Shown here: positions 9,201 to 18,000 of the stretch, piece by piece
Position numbering within the stretch: position 1 is the stretch's first letter
Layout of the letters: each line of letters starts with the position of its first letter
From: Streptomyces pactum
GTDB taxonomy: Bacteria; Actinomycetota; Actinomycetes; Streptomycetales; Streptomycetaceae
Assembly: GCF_002005225.1 (NCBI RefSeq)
Contig: NZ_CP019724.1
Location: 8,288,001-8,352,000 of the forward strand
Direction of reading: 5' to 3'
Length of the DNA: 64,000 nucleotides
Made by a program: the position numbers and the translations under genes
Notes under the pieces: generated by a model
Databases searched by the model: none
What the model saw: only the letters and a program-made list of their open reading frames with translations
What the model was told of the DNA's origin: nothing

Positions 9201-10761
9201 GCACGTGCTCAACTCCCGCACGCTCGGCTTCGGCCAGCGGGTGTCGCAGCTCACCGGCGGCCAAGGCGTCGACGTCGTGCTCAACTCCCTGGCGGGGGAG
9301 GCCATTACCCGCAGCCTGGAATGCCTGCGCCCCGGAGGTCGGTTCCTCGAGCTCGGCAAACGCGACATCTACGCCTCCACCCCCTTGGGGCTTCGCCCCT
9401 TCAAGAACAACATCGCCTTCTACGGCATCGACGCCCATCAGATGATCTCCGAGTGCCTCCCCCAGGCCGAAGCGTGCTTCGAGGAGGTGGTGAACCGCGT
9501 CAGCACCGGCACGTACCGGCCGCTGCCGCATCTGACGTATCCGGCGGCAAGGGTGGACGAAGCCCTGCGCGTCCTGCAGCGCTCACGCCACATCGGCAAA
9601 ATCATCATTACCTTCGATGAGCCACCCTCCGTTGTGCAAGCAGCCGAACCGCTGCGGCTGTCCACGGACGGCTCGTACCTCGTCACCGGCGGGCTGGGCG
9701 GGCTGGGCGCCGTCGCCGCCCGCCGACTGGCCGATCACGGCGCCCGCCATCTGACACTGGTGAGCCGCCGCGGGGCCGGGGCACCCGAAGCTGCTGACCT
9801 CGCCGACTCGCTGGGCCGGCGCGGCGTACAGGTCACCGTGGTGGCCGCCGATGTCACCCAGGAAACGGATCTACGGCGGGTCCTGCAGACCATCGACACC
9901 AGCGGTCATCCCCTATCGGGTGTCGTCCACGCCGCGATGGGCATGGACGACGCCTCCCTCGTAGAACTGACTGATGAGCGCCTCCGTACCGTCCTGGAGC
10001 CCAAGATGCTGGGCGGCGCCCTCCTCCACCGGCTCACACACGACCGCGACCTGCGTCTGTTCGCAATGTGCTCATCGGTCACTGCCTGGGTCGGCAACGC
10101 CTACCAGGCCCACTACACAGCAGCCAACAGCTACCTGGAAGCACTGGCCCGCCACCGGCAAGCCACAGGACAAGCCGGAACCACGGTGGCCTGGGGCGCC
10201 GTCGACGAAGCCGGCTATGCCGCCCGCCACGGCATCACCGACCTGCTGAACCGACTGGGACTGAGCACCATCAGCCCCGACGAGGCATGCGCTGCTCTGG
10301 AACACGCCGCCGCCCGCGGCACCGCGGTCACCGCCGTCGGCCGCATCGACTGGAGGCGCATGCGCAGCATGCTGCCCGCGGTGCAGCACCCCCGCCTCGC
10401 CGGTCTCATCCCCGCCCACACCTCCGCGGAGGACCTCAGCGACCAGTTGCGTCACCAGCTCGCCACCGCCACCCCCGAAGAAGCACTCACGCTGGCCGCC
10501 GATGCCGTCACCGAGGTCCTCGCCGGAATCCTCCAGATCGACCCCAGCCGCCTGAACCGTGACCAGCGGCTCGACCAGCTCGGCCTGGACTCCCTGATGG
10601 CCGTCGAGGCGGTGATCGCCGCCCGTGACCGGCTGGGGTGCGAACTACCCACCCTGGAATTCCTCAACGCCCACGGCATCACCGACCTCGCCCGGCGCGC
10701 CCTCATCCGGCTCGGGCACCAGCCACCCAAGCGCACACACGGTCCCGCCCTGAGCAACTGA
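3280..10761 (+). CDS. Highly reducing type I polyketide synthase, KS-AT-DH-cMT-ER-KR-ACP
   Basis: One 2,493-residue protein carries a complete module. The KS (about 11-430) has active Cys183 in DTACSSSL, EAHGTGTPAGDP and KSNLGHLEAASG. The AT (540-830) has Ser632 in GHSVGE and YAFH at 732, a motif that does not separate malonyl from methylmalonyl cleanly. The DH (905-1190) has His934 (HQVTGSVVMP) and Asp1096 (DGALQ). The C-methyltransferase (about 1330-1540) has LEVGAGTGG near 1398 and the ER (1790-2105) has HGAAGGVGLAALQ. The KR (2130-2310) has GGLGGLG and Tyr2279 in YTAAN, and the ACP (2405-2475) has Ser2438 in GLDSLMAVE. All catalytic residues are present. There is no docking domain or thioesterase. 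The order matches fungal highly reducing iterative synthases, so an iterative, methylated, reduced acyl product is inferred. It starts at GTG with GGAG nine bases upstream. Confidence 0.95.
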   Translation: MASTTVDHDGQAVAIVGVSCRLPGDITGLDRLWETLGEGRDEVSSVPADRFDVSRFVDSRRRRGDRSYTSCGGFLGDIAGFDTGYFSNISPREAGRMDPQHRLLLEMAVEALDDAGIDQHVVAGSDTAVFVGISSRDYGDLQMVGGSSSTAYTMAGVASTNAANRISYLFDWNGPSMAVDTACSSSLTALHQACEALRAGRSSMALVGGVNVLLNPMGFVGFSAASMLSPTGRCRPFSAEADGYVRAEGGGVTVLKRLADALADGDRIHGIIRASGANSDGRTAGLAMPSATAQSNLLEQVYASAGMHAGELNYLEAHGTGTPAGDPVECQAIGRALGRHRTNGALPIGSVKSNLGHLEAASGMAGLLKALLILQRRHVPATLHSDTLNPDIDFAGLGIQPCTAPLPLPAEGPLAVGVNSFGFGGSNAHVILGSAPAPAPAPRPTSWDGRATFPVVISARSEEALDATAAAMAERLRQESERGLYDVAWTAARRRTAHPHRAVVLAGTAEEGARLLEALSTHEGAPPAGTATGQALNDGRVVFAFAGNGSQWAGMGADLLREEPVFRGAVARVDEALEPYLGWSVQQEMETADAGRMQATEVAQPVLFAFQVALAELLGSRGIRPAAVLGHSVGEIAAAYVAGALDLPAAALVVAERSRAQAATRGTGRMAAVSSSREQTVKEIAPYGGVLEIAAVNGADDVTICGPGRRLAQLGQELEARGVFFRLLDLDYAFHSRAMDPVRQGLTSALASLHAGATRVPLVSTVTGLPATGRELTADYWWRNVREPVAFGPALEHLLTEGYDTFVEIGPHPVLRPYLRKAMRAAERPSLILAPCARAVDAPTAVATAVAQLLAVGARPDWETIFRVPGRLVALPSYRWQRERQFHGDPQWWLRSLGETGPVQHPLLGVGVPVKQPTWSTLIEPDRLPWLADHQVTGSVVMPATGYLEMALAAGRLVHDAPVEVDNLLILRALDVPWNDDTADVHVQVSLSEQDQALEIAARPSPSTAWQLHARARVRRLLADRPEPMDIDAIRARLRSSMAGSEHYARAQRAGLSYGPAFQVLTHLDFGQDEAVATYTQTAPADGYHAHPALLDGALQAGAVFTAVDGFYQPFLPVGVDALQIWQELPNTGLIHVRARERGTGEQCWDITITDPDGQVCAVMAGARLRRLADAVTDPVQHLVSTLRSAPTTADRNRSAPLPSPHILAEAVQPHQQVLEEAWRRDGHDAALNSLHQTCAHLIADALAHLLPPGVQEFSVGDLVDAGMLRQHARLAELLARVTACGVIEPVPAEPAEPQRWRLPAQRRSLEHFRQTMSAFPQHVVEAILFGRCSLHLAEVLRGERDPLQLLFDEPDRHLIEYFYSDAAQPRFHNQLLRGLLREIVAAWPADRPLRILEVGAGTGGSTAVLLDELPPERTTYTFTDRSASFFLHAQSRFADADFLTYQCLDLEEDPAEQGFTEASFDLVIATNVLHATTDLRQTLAKVSWLLVDDGQLLAFETHNPGLLAPVFGPLEGFWNFTDTSLRKYSPLLAADAWGPLLQSCGFGEVAQLGHDHPADQLDYSVICAQRAARTAPLALPGLPAVDTTRWIVAAESTDSPLARHLAATLARAGAEVRTTVCAKAAEQAARWTEDQISVHVALIFDSDPTGDQATAVTDQATARLGALRALATACSDTSRAAPAQLWVVTRPSGLHPAPEVPAHPEDAALWGATRTLANEHSQLAVRRISLEQGPRPADDAERLAAELLHPSDEDEVVLTRNGRFVPRVRPQAPAVARPADTASTAYTLRLDQAGLKPRLAWTATDPAAPADNEVVIAVEAAALNYRDVMLAIGLLPPGAETPLPGGPALGLECSGTITAVGRGVTAFRPGDRVYALAPSSLSSHVTVDARLVGPVPDGMSCTEAATLPVVFFTAHHALERLARLQRDETVLIHGAAGGVGLAALQLAQSRGARVIATAGTPAKRDLLRMLGVSHVLNSRTLGFGQRVSQLTGGQGVDVVLNSLAGEAITRSLECLRPGGRFLELGKRDIYASTPLGLRPFKNNIAFYGIDAHQMISECLPQAEACFEEVVNRVSTGTYRPLPHLTYPAARVDEALRVLQRSRHIGKIIITFDEPPSVVQAAEPLRLSTDGSYLVTGGLGGLGAVAARRLADHGARHLTLVSRRGAGAPEAADLADSLGRRGVQVTVVAADVTQETDLRRVLQTIDTSGHPLSGVVHAAMGMDDASLVELTDERLRTVLEPKMLGGALLHRLTHDRDLRLFAMCSSVTAWVGNAYQAHYTAANSYLEALARHRQATGQAGTTVAWGAVDEAGYAARHGITDLLNRLGLSTISPDEACAALEHAAARGTAVTAVGRIDWRRMRSMLPAVQHPRLAGLIPAHTSAEDLSDQLRHQLATATPEEALTLAADAVTEVLAGILQIDPSRLNRDQRLDQLGLDSLMAVEAVIAARDRLGCELPTLEFLNAHGITDLARRALIRLGHQPPKRTHGPALSN

Positions 10762-10817
10762 ACCTATTCACCGGCCCACAGAGGCATCGGCCCCGATGCC
10801 CACAGGAGTGATCACTC

Positions 10818-13229
10818 ATGAGCGAGCAGCCGCGCCCCAGCACTCCCGGCTGCTCCGCCACACGAACGTCTTGGCTTGCCGTCCTGACGTTCTGGGCTGT
10901 CCGCAACCGACTGCGGATCCTGACCGCCACCGTCCTGTTCACCGCGGTCAGCGGCTTCCTCGCCATCGGCCTGCCCGCCCACTTGACCAACGGCGGATGG
11001 TTGACCGACAACACCGACTCCGCACGCACCCGCATCATCCTGCGTCACAGTACCCACGCAGGCACGCCGGAAGTGATGCTGCTGGCCACCAGCCGCGGCT
11101 CCGTGGACAACGCGGCCGCGCGGACGGCGGGCACCCGCCTCGTGGACCAGCTCCGCCACCTACCAGGCGTGCGCGGCGCCGACTCCTACTGGACCGGACC
11201 CATCGGCCCTGACCCAGCGTCGCTGCCTGCCCGGCCCGTCCCGGACCCGCTGCTGCGGTCCGCCGACAGCCACACCGCGCTGATCGCCCTGTGGCTCGAC
11301 GGTGACCAGCGCGCACAAAGCACCATCACCGACACCGTGCTGGCCACCGTCACCCGGTCCAGCGGGCCCCTGACGGTCCAAGCATCCGGGGAAGCGGTGG
11401 TCACCCGTGCACTGGAGCGGCACATCACACTGGACATGCTCCGCATGGAGGCATGGGCGCTACCCATCACCCTCCTGCTGCTGCTCGGTGTCTTCGGCAG
11501 TGTCCTGGCTGCCTGTCTCCCCGTGGCAGTCGGCGTCGTCGCCATCACCGGCACGGCCGCCATCCTGCGGGGCCTGACTGCCTTCACCCCCGTCTCGACC
11601 TTCGCTCTGAACCTCACCACAGCCGTCGGACTGGCTCTCGCGGTCGACTACAGCCTCTTTCTCGTCGCCCGCTACCGCGAGGAAACCGCCGCCGGGCACC
11701 CCCACACCCTGGCACTGGTGCGCGCCACCTGTGCCGCCGGACGCATCGTCGTCATCTCCGCAGCCACGGTGATCGCGTCCTTGCTCGGTCTGCTGCTCTT
11801 CCCGCTGTACTTCCTGCGGTCGTTCGCGCTCGCCGGGATCAGCGTCGTCCTGCTGGCCTCGCTGGCTTCCCTCATCGTCATCCCAGCGGCCCTGGCGTGC
11901 TGGGGGGAACGCCTGGCGCAACGGGACCTGCTCGCCCGGTGGCGCCGCAGTACAGCAACGACCGGTCGCTGGCACCGGCTGGCCACCACCGTCATGCGCC
12001 GTCCGCTCGTCGTCGTGACTGCCGTCACCGCTGTGCTGCTGCTCCTGGCGTTGCCGTTCCGGCATGCCGCATTCGGGTTCAGCGACGAGCGCGCTCTTCC
12101 CTCCCACGCCCCGGAGGTGCACGCCGCGCAAACCCTGCGCCACGACTTCCCGCAGTTCCGTACGCATATCGATGTCGTCCTGCGCGGCTGGCAGCCCGCC
12201 GGTGCTCAGCGAGTGAAGGACCTTGATGCCTATGCCCGTCGGCTGGCGGGTCTGCCGCACGTGCAGGGGCTGCGCACGGCCACCGGCACATACGCCGACG
12301 GAAAAGCCGTAGGAACCTCGTGCTCCGATTCGCCCACCCAAAGTGTCTGCTCCCCTGATGAGCGCTTCACCGTCGTCGGCGGTACGTGGCTGGCGATCAG
12401 CACCGCCTCCCTGCCCTACTCCAGCGACGCCACCGGTCTCGTGCGTGCAATCGAGGACGTGCCGGCGCCCGCACCCGTCATGGCCGGCGGCCCCACGAAG
12501 GAGTTCCTGGACTCGCAAGCAGCGGTCGCCCGGGCGCTGCCGGCAGCGGTGACTGTCATTGTCCTGGCCACGCTGCTGCTGCTGTTCTTCTTCACACGCA
12601 GCCTCTTCCTGCCCGTCAAGGCTCTCGTGGTCAACAGCCTCAGTCTCACCGCGACCTTCGGCGCCATGGTCTTCGTCTTCCAGGACGGCCACTTCACCTG
12701 GCTCGTCGGCCACGTCACGGCTACGGGCACCACAGACCTGATGCTTCCCCTGATCGCCTTCTTCCTGGCTTTCGGGTTGTCCATGGACTACGAAATCCTG
12801 CTGCTCGCTCGGATCACCGAGGCTCACCAGCGCACCCGCGACACTGTCCAGGCCACGGCACAGGGCCTCCAAAGCGCCGCGCCCTTGTTCGCTGCCTCAG
12901 CGGCGCTCGTCCTCGTGGTTCTTTTGGCCATGGCGGCAGCCGATCTGGCCACCATCAAGCTGATCGCGGTCACCGTTGCCCTGTCCGTATTCCTGGACGT
13001 CCTCATCATCCGGCCCCTGCTCGTACCGGCAGTCATGGCGCTGGCAGGCTCCTTCAACTGGTGGGTGCCCGCCACTCTGCGGCATCTCATCCCCTCGCCG
13101 TCGACTGCGGCCAACGTTCCCGAGGGCGGGCGGAAGCACGAGGGCCCCAGCTCTTCAGGGGCGCTCACGCCGGAGACTGACCGTGGAAACGGTTCGACAA
13201 GCGGGCGGACGCAGGCGACACCCCGGTGA
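10818..13229 (+). CDS. MMPL-family (RND superfamily) transporter
   Basis: This 803-residue protein has the duplicated MMPL architecture. One helix near residue 35 precedes a large extracytoplasmic loop and a five-helix block that contains the signature GLALAVDYSLFLVARYRE. A second helix (near 400), second loop and second five-helix block containing FGLSMDYEILLLARI follow. The hydrophilic tail after about residue 765 is rich in Ser/Gly/Thr. MMPL proteins export lipids and lipid-like polyketides across the membrane using proton motive force, as with mycobacterial PKS-linked lipids. It starts 56 bases after the PKS stop on the same strand, so co-transcription and export of the PKS product are the natural inference. 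It could instead provide self-resistance. Confidence 0.92.
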   Translation: MSEQPRPSTPGCSATRTSWLAVLTFWAVRNRLRILTATVLFTAVSGFLAIGLPAHLTNGGWLTDNTDSARTRIILRHSTHAGTPEVMLLATSRGSVDNAAARTAGTRLVDQLRHLPGVRGADSYWTGPIGPDPASLPARPVPDPLLRSADSHTALIALWLDGDQRAQSTITDTVLATVTRSSGPLTVQASGEAVVTRALERHITLDMLRMEAWALPITLLLLLGVFGSVLAACLPVAVGVVAITGTAAILRGLTAFTPVSTFALNLTTAVGLALAVDYSLFLVARYREETAAGHPHTLALVRATCAAGRIVVISAATVIASLLGLLLFPLYFLRSFALAGISVVLLASLASLIVIPAALACWGERLAQRDLLARWRRSTATTGRWHRLATTVMRRPLVVVTAVTAVLLLLALPFRHAAFGFSDERALPSHAPEVHAAQTLRHDFPQFRTHIDVVLRGWQPAGAQRVKDLDAYARRLAGLPHVQGLRTATGTYADGKAVGTSCSDSPTQSVCSPDERFTVVGGTWLAISTASLPYSSDATGLVRAIEDVPAPAPVMAGGPTKEFLDSQAAVARALPAAVTVIVLATLLLLFFFTRSLFLPVKALVVNSLSLTATFGAMVFVFQDGHFTWLVGHVTATGTTDLMLPLIAFFLAFGLSMDYEILLLARITEAHQRTRDTVQATAQGLQSAAPLFAASAALVLVVLLAMAAADLATIKLIAVTVALSVFLDVLIIRPLLVPAVMALAGSFNWWVPATLRHLIPSPSTAANVPEGGRKHEGPSSSGALTPETDRGNGSTSGRTQATPR

Positions 13230-13641
13230 GACGAAAGGTAGCCAAGAAGGTCTGGACCGAAGCCCTGACCAAGCTCTCCATCACCGCCCCGAGGGCACCT
13301 TCAGCACCTCCTACGACACCGCCGAGGCAACCATCCCGGCCGGCAAGCTGCTCCAAGAGCCGTGATGACGGTGCCGTGAGAACGTTCCCGTGGTGGCCGG
13401 TGATGGCACGGGAGCGTGGACGCGTCCGTCACTCCGCCGGCTCGTGCGGCGAATGAGGGGCGGGCGGACAGATGCTGCCTGCTGGACCGAAACGGATCAG
13501 GCCAACAGTCCGATGCCCCGCACGGCGCGGATGGGCGAGCCTCGCCGCCTCCTTCGCGCCCGCGGGGGACATCGGTCTGCCGTTTCACGGTTGCCCCTCT
13601 GTAGGGCCAGTGGCCGCAGGCGAGGTGCACACTGTCGTCGC
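13230..13641. other. Gene-free stretch after the MMPL gene
   Basis: I find no convincing gene here; open frames in this stretch lack ribosome sites and recognisable domains. It borders a transposase relic and is probably insertion-sequence debris. I see no clear terminator hairpin. Confidence 0.4.
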
Positions 13642-13924
13642 GGGCACAGGTTGCCAGACGAGGGTCCAGGCAGGCCAGGCCGATCTCGTTGAACCGGTGG
13701 AGCACGTCCCGGACGGTGCCCTCGTCGGCCTGCACCAGTTGGGCGATCACCGGAACCCGGTTCCCGCCGACCGAAGCCAGCAACATCACCGCGCGCCGAC
13801 GGCGCACCGAGCTGGTGCTGCCACGGCGCACGATCTTCTGCGGCTTCTGCCCCTCCTGGCCGGTCAGTCCCCGCACACGGACAGGCTCGGCCACCGCACC
13901 TCCGGCAGTCGGACCAGACGTCAC
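13642..13924 (-). pseudogene. IS630-family transposase relic (N-terminal HTH part only)
   Basis: About 94 residues match the N-terminal helix-turn-helix part of Streptomyces IS630-type transposases: a VAEPVRVRGLT-type start, RRRRAVMLLASVGGNRVPVI, then DEGTVRDVLHRFNEIGLACL and LDPRLA. After that the frame no longer resembles a transposase, and the DDE catalytic domain is missing. It is therefore a truncated, non-functional copy. It differs in sequence from the intact IS630-type element at 21-22 kb, so it records a separate insertion. Confidence 0.6.
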
Positions 13925-14012
13925 CGCACATATACTTCGTGCCGCAGCCGAAGCGGTGACGGGTGGAGCAGGTCAACGGCACCCTCATGCCGCGGCGGTG
14001 CCTGGCCCGCTG

Positions 14013-14585
14013 CTAGCGGGCTGGAATCGGCAAGGCCGACGGCCGCCACTCTCGCCTGATCAACCCGAACACCCACGTGTCGGACACCTCGCCGTTCACG
14101 ACGCACTCTTCCCGCAACGTCCCTTCCCGCACGAATCCGATCTTCTCCAGCACCCGGGCAGATGCCACGTTGCGCGTATCGGTCTCGGCCTGAACGCGAT
14201 TCAGGTCCAGTGTGTCGAATGCCCACCGAAGCAAGGCATGTGCGGCTTCCGTCGCGTAGCCGTGGCCCCACATCGCGTCGTCGAGGCAGTAGCCCAAGGA
14301 CGCGCTACGGCAGACCGGGTCCCATTCGGTCAGACCACACCAGCCGACGAACGCCCCGTCAGAAGCAAGGTCGATGGCCACCCGCGCCCCAGTGCCTTCG
14401 TCCGCCATCTTCCCGCACATCGCGACGAAGCGCTCGGCGCGAGCCCGTTCGTTCCACGGCGCGGAGTCCCAGTAGCGCATCACGTGGATGCTGCTGTGCA
14501 GCGCGAAGAGGAGGTCCGCGTCGGCGTCGGTGAAGGGCCGCAGCCGCAGGCGAGCGGTGTGCAGTACGGGAGTGGCCAAAGTCAT
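14013..14585 (-). CDS. GNAT acetyltransferase, RimJ/RimL type
   Basis: This protein of about 190 residues starts LxTARLRLRPFTDADAD, as RimJ/RimL-type acetyltransferases do. It continues with GWCGLTEWDP, LGYCLDDAMWGHGYATEA (the acetyl-CoA pyrophosphate-binding loop region) and ASARVLEKIGFVREGTLRE, the usual family C-terminus. I chose the ATG at 14585 because AGGA lies nine bases upstream; an in-frame ATG at 14594 is also possible. It is monocistronic between transposase relics. The substrate is unknown, perhaps a protein N-terminus or a small amine. Confidence 0.85.
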   Translation of the reverse strand: MTLATPVLHTARLRLRPFTDADADLLFALHSSIHVMRYWDSAPWNERARAERFVAMCGKMADEGTGARVAIDLASDGAFVGWCGLTEWDPVCRSASLGYCLDDAMWGHGYATEAAHALLRWAFDTLDLNRVQAETDTRNVASARVLEKIGFVREGTLREECVVNGEVSDTWVFGLIRREWRPSALPIPAR

Positions 14586-14689
14586 GCGCACCATCCTGCG
14601 GCCTCATGCGGCGGAGAGACCACCGAATATCCGATCCCGCTCCGGTCCAGCCGCCTCGGACGCCTTGCCCGCCAAGGCTTCCTGAACCA

Positions 14690-14752
14690 TCCCGGACAAC
14701 GGATGCGTAGGCGGCGGAAGCCGTGGAGCCAGGCGATCGTGCGCTCGACGAC
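14690..14752 (-). pseudogene. Short transposase C-terminal relic (IS5-like)
   Basis: The minus strand encodes VVERTIAWLHGFRRLRIR, the conserved C-terminal block of one IS5-subgroup transposase type, with no surrounding intact frame. It differs from the adjacent relic at 14772-15032, so at least two elements have decayed here. Confidence 0.5.
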
Positions 14753-14771
14753 TAGAGATCGTCTTCAAAGG

Positions 14772-15032
14772 TCAGATCCAGAGCAGGATTGAGGCGATGG
14801 CGACGGCGGCTTGGTAGGACTCGCGGGTCTCGTCGTAGCGAGTGGCCAGCCCGCGCCACTGCTTGAGGCGATTGAAGCAGCGTTCGACGACGTTGTGGTG
14901 GCGGTAGATGCCTCGGTCGAAGCCGGGTGGCCGGCCGCCGCGTATGCCGCGGTTCAGGCGGCCGAGGATCTGGTCGATGCGTTCAGGAATCGTGTGCGGG
15001 ATGCCACCAGCCCAACCCAAGAGACAGAACAA
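14772..15032 (-). pseudogene. IS5-family transposase relic (C-terminal part)
   Basis: The frame of 86 residues contains HTIPERIDQILGRLNRG, GGRPPGFDRGIYRHHNVVER and CFNRLKQWRGLATRYDE, then YQAAVAIASILLWI. This is the C-terminal end of IS5/IS4-group transposases common in Streptomyces, including the catalytic-glutamate region (VVERCFNRLKQWR). The upstream catalytic aspartates are absent, so it is truncated at its 5' end. It lies just downstream of the large TPR gene. Confidence 0.7.
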
Positions 15033-15047
15033 CCTAACGGAGTCCTA

Positions 15048-18000
15048 CTAGTCCGGGTCATCGCCGAGTAGCCGTGTGTAGGTGTCCAGGACTTGGGAGA
15101 GGCGTGGGGCGGCGAGTCCGGGTTCGTGCTGAGAGACGCCGCGCCAAAGGGTGAGAGCCTCCGCCACGGTCTCGCGGGCCTCGTCGTGGTGGACGTCCGC
15201 CAGGAGCCGGGCCTCGGCATGCGCGGAAAGCGCGTCGGCGAGGCGGATGTGGTGGGCGGTGGGGTCCGCGTCGGCCAGGCGGCGGCTGAGGTCAAGGGCC
15301 TCCGTAGTGATGCGAAGGGCCTCGGCATACTGTCCCGCTACGGCCGAGCGAAGGCCGTGGACGGCCAGCGCGTCGGCGAGAAGGGGTTCGTGCGCGGTGG
15401 CGTCCGCCCGCACCAGGCTGTCACAGATCTCCACCGCCTCTGCGGTTGCCCTGAGCGCTGCACGACTGCCCTCCTCGTCCCGTGGGGCGTAGCGGCCGAG
15501 GCTCCAAAGGGCGGACGCGAGGGCGGCTGCCTGGCCGGGATCCTCGGGGGTGGACCGGGCGACAGCGACCGCCTGCGTAAGGAGGGACATGGCCTGGGCG
15601 GTCTGCCCTTGTTCCCCGGCCCAGGTGCCCAGACCCATAAGGGCTCGGGTGAGGACGGGGCCTTGGACGGCCGGAGCGAGGGATTGTGCCATGTCGACGG
15701 CCTGCTGGAGGGCATGGCGTGCCTCCGCATGTCCCACGCAGTGCCTGAGCACACCGAGGAGGACCAGCGCGTCGGCGAACACCGGCCGCTGCGCCGGATC
15801 ATCCTGGTGCAGATCTCGCAGCAGCGTGACCGCTTCTTCGGCCGTCGGCAGCGCTTCGCGGCGCCGGCCTGCCTGTGTCATGACGGCGGTGAGAACGGCC
15901 GTGGACACGGCTAGCTGGAAGCGTTGCTGGTCCGGGTCGTGGTACGCGAGCTTGCGGCAGGTGGCCACGGCTTGCCTCAGGGCAGCCACCGCGGCGTCGT
16001 GACGGCCTGACGCGGAGCGATGGGTGCCCATCATGAGCAGTTCGTTGACGTAGTGGGGCCCATGGCCTGCGCTGTCGCGCGCCGCCAGGGGCTTTCGGAC
16101 TTTGACCAGCGCCTCCCAGCTGTCCAGCGCCTCGACTCTGTGCCCGGTGGTGGTGAGCACAGCCGCGAGGACGGACAAGGCGGTGGCGAGCTCCGGCTTG
16201 TACGCGTCCGGGTTGCTCCGGGACATGCGGCGGCGGAACAACTTCACCGCTTCCGTTGCCGGTTGGACGGCTGCTTCCCTCTGCCCCATGGCGAAGAGAC
16301 AACTGGCCTTGTTCACCAGGGCCATGGCCAGCGCGGTGTGAGTTGGGCCCGTCCGGCCGGCCGCGATGAGGCGACGCTGGATGCCGATCGCCTCGTCGAT
16401 GAGCGTGAGGGCCTTGTCGAGCCCGCCCATGGCTTTCCAGCGGAGGGAGAGGTTGTTGAGGCTCATCCCCAGGCCCGGGAGGAAGGCGTCGGATCGCCGC
16501 TCGTCCAGCCTTCGGTGAAGGGCAACCGCCTTCCGGGCGCTTGCGAGGGCTTCCTCGTACTGCCCGGTGGCGTCCTGCTGGCTGGACAGCGTGGTCAGGC
16601 TCATGGCGAGATCCGCCGTGAAGACACCCGGTTCCTTCCGGGCCAGGGACCGGTAGTGGTCGACCGCCTTTCCGGCGGCCTCGCATGCTTCCCGGTTCCT
16701 TCCCGCGGTGTTGAGCTGGTTGGCGTACGTGTTCAGGCTCGCGGCGAGCTCAGGGGTGTACACCGACGGTTCCCTGTCCGCCAGTTGCTCGTAGAGGTCC
16801 ACGGTCTCGGCAGCCGCCGGAAGGGCGTCGTCGTGTCGTCCTTCGTTGTCCAGGTTGATCGCAAGGGAGTTGAGGCTGAGTGCGAGGTCGGCGAGGTGGG
16901 CATTGGGGTTCTCGTCGGCCAGGCGGCGGCGGATGCGTACTGCTTCCTCGTTCGCCGCGAGCGCTTCGGTGTACCGGCCAGTGGCCGAGAGACAGTTGGC
17001 GTGTGTTCCCAAAGTCATGGCGAGCCGGGGGCGGAAGGCGTCCGGGCGCTCTTCGGCCAGCGCCTGGTACAGCGCCACGGCCTCTTGGCTCTTCCGCATG
17101 GCTTTCTCGGGGCGCCCTGATTCCTTCAACCAGATGGCCTGGTTGTTCAGCGCGTCGGCGAGGGCGGGCTTGTAGGTCTCGCCGTACTGCTCCAGCAGGT
17201 CGCGGCGGAGGCTGACGGCCTTGCCGATGTTCTCGAGCGCTTCGTGGAAGTGGCCCAGTTCCCCCTCGGCGGTCGAGACGGCGCTGAGTGCGTGGGACAG
17301 CTCGCTCAGGTGGACGGCAGATGGCGACGCGTCTGTTCCGTCGGTGAGCTGTTCGTATGCGCGCACCGCTGCGCGGGCGCGGCGGAGTGCCTTCTCCCGC
17401 TCCCCGAGGCGGCCGAGCATAACCGACACATTGATGAGGCTGGCCGCGTATTGGGGGAGGTAGGTACGGCCGTCCCTGTCGGCGAGTCGCGCGGCCAGTT
17501 CGCTGCTTTCCTCCGCAGCCGCCAAGGCTTCTCTGCGCCGTCCCAGGTCGCCGAGGCGGCCGGTGAGCCGCCGCATCGTCGTGGCAAGGTCCGCCAGGCG
17601 GGCCGGGTCCGCCTCGGTCTGCTCGCGGTGGATGGCCGCGAGCCGTTGCGTCACCTGGACGGCCAGCGGCCCCAGGCTGTGGGTGGGCCGCGGGAGGCGG
17701 TCGGCGAGGTCCGCGAGGTCCTGAGGAGTCGCGTCTGTGCGCTCGGCCAGCTCCTTCAGGGCGCACACAAGCGGTTCCGGGCGCTCCACCCGCGTGGCGA
17801 CGTCCACGGCCACCGGGAGCAGGATGTCCTTGCGGCGTACGCACAAGGCAGTGAGCTCGGCGTCGAGTAGTCCGCGGTGGGCGGGGTGAGCGGCGGCGCG
17901 GGCGTAGACGGTGAGCAGACGAGTGGTCTGCGTCATGGTCAGTCCACTGTCGGCGAACAGGTCGTCCACGAGGCCGGGATCGTCGCGGAGCTGCCGGCCG

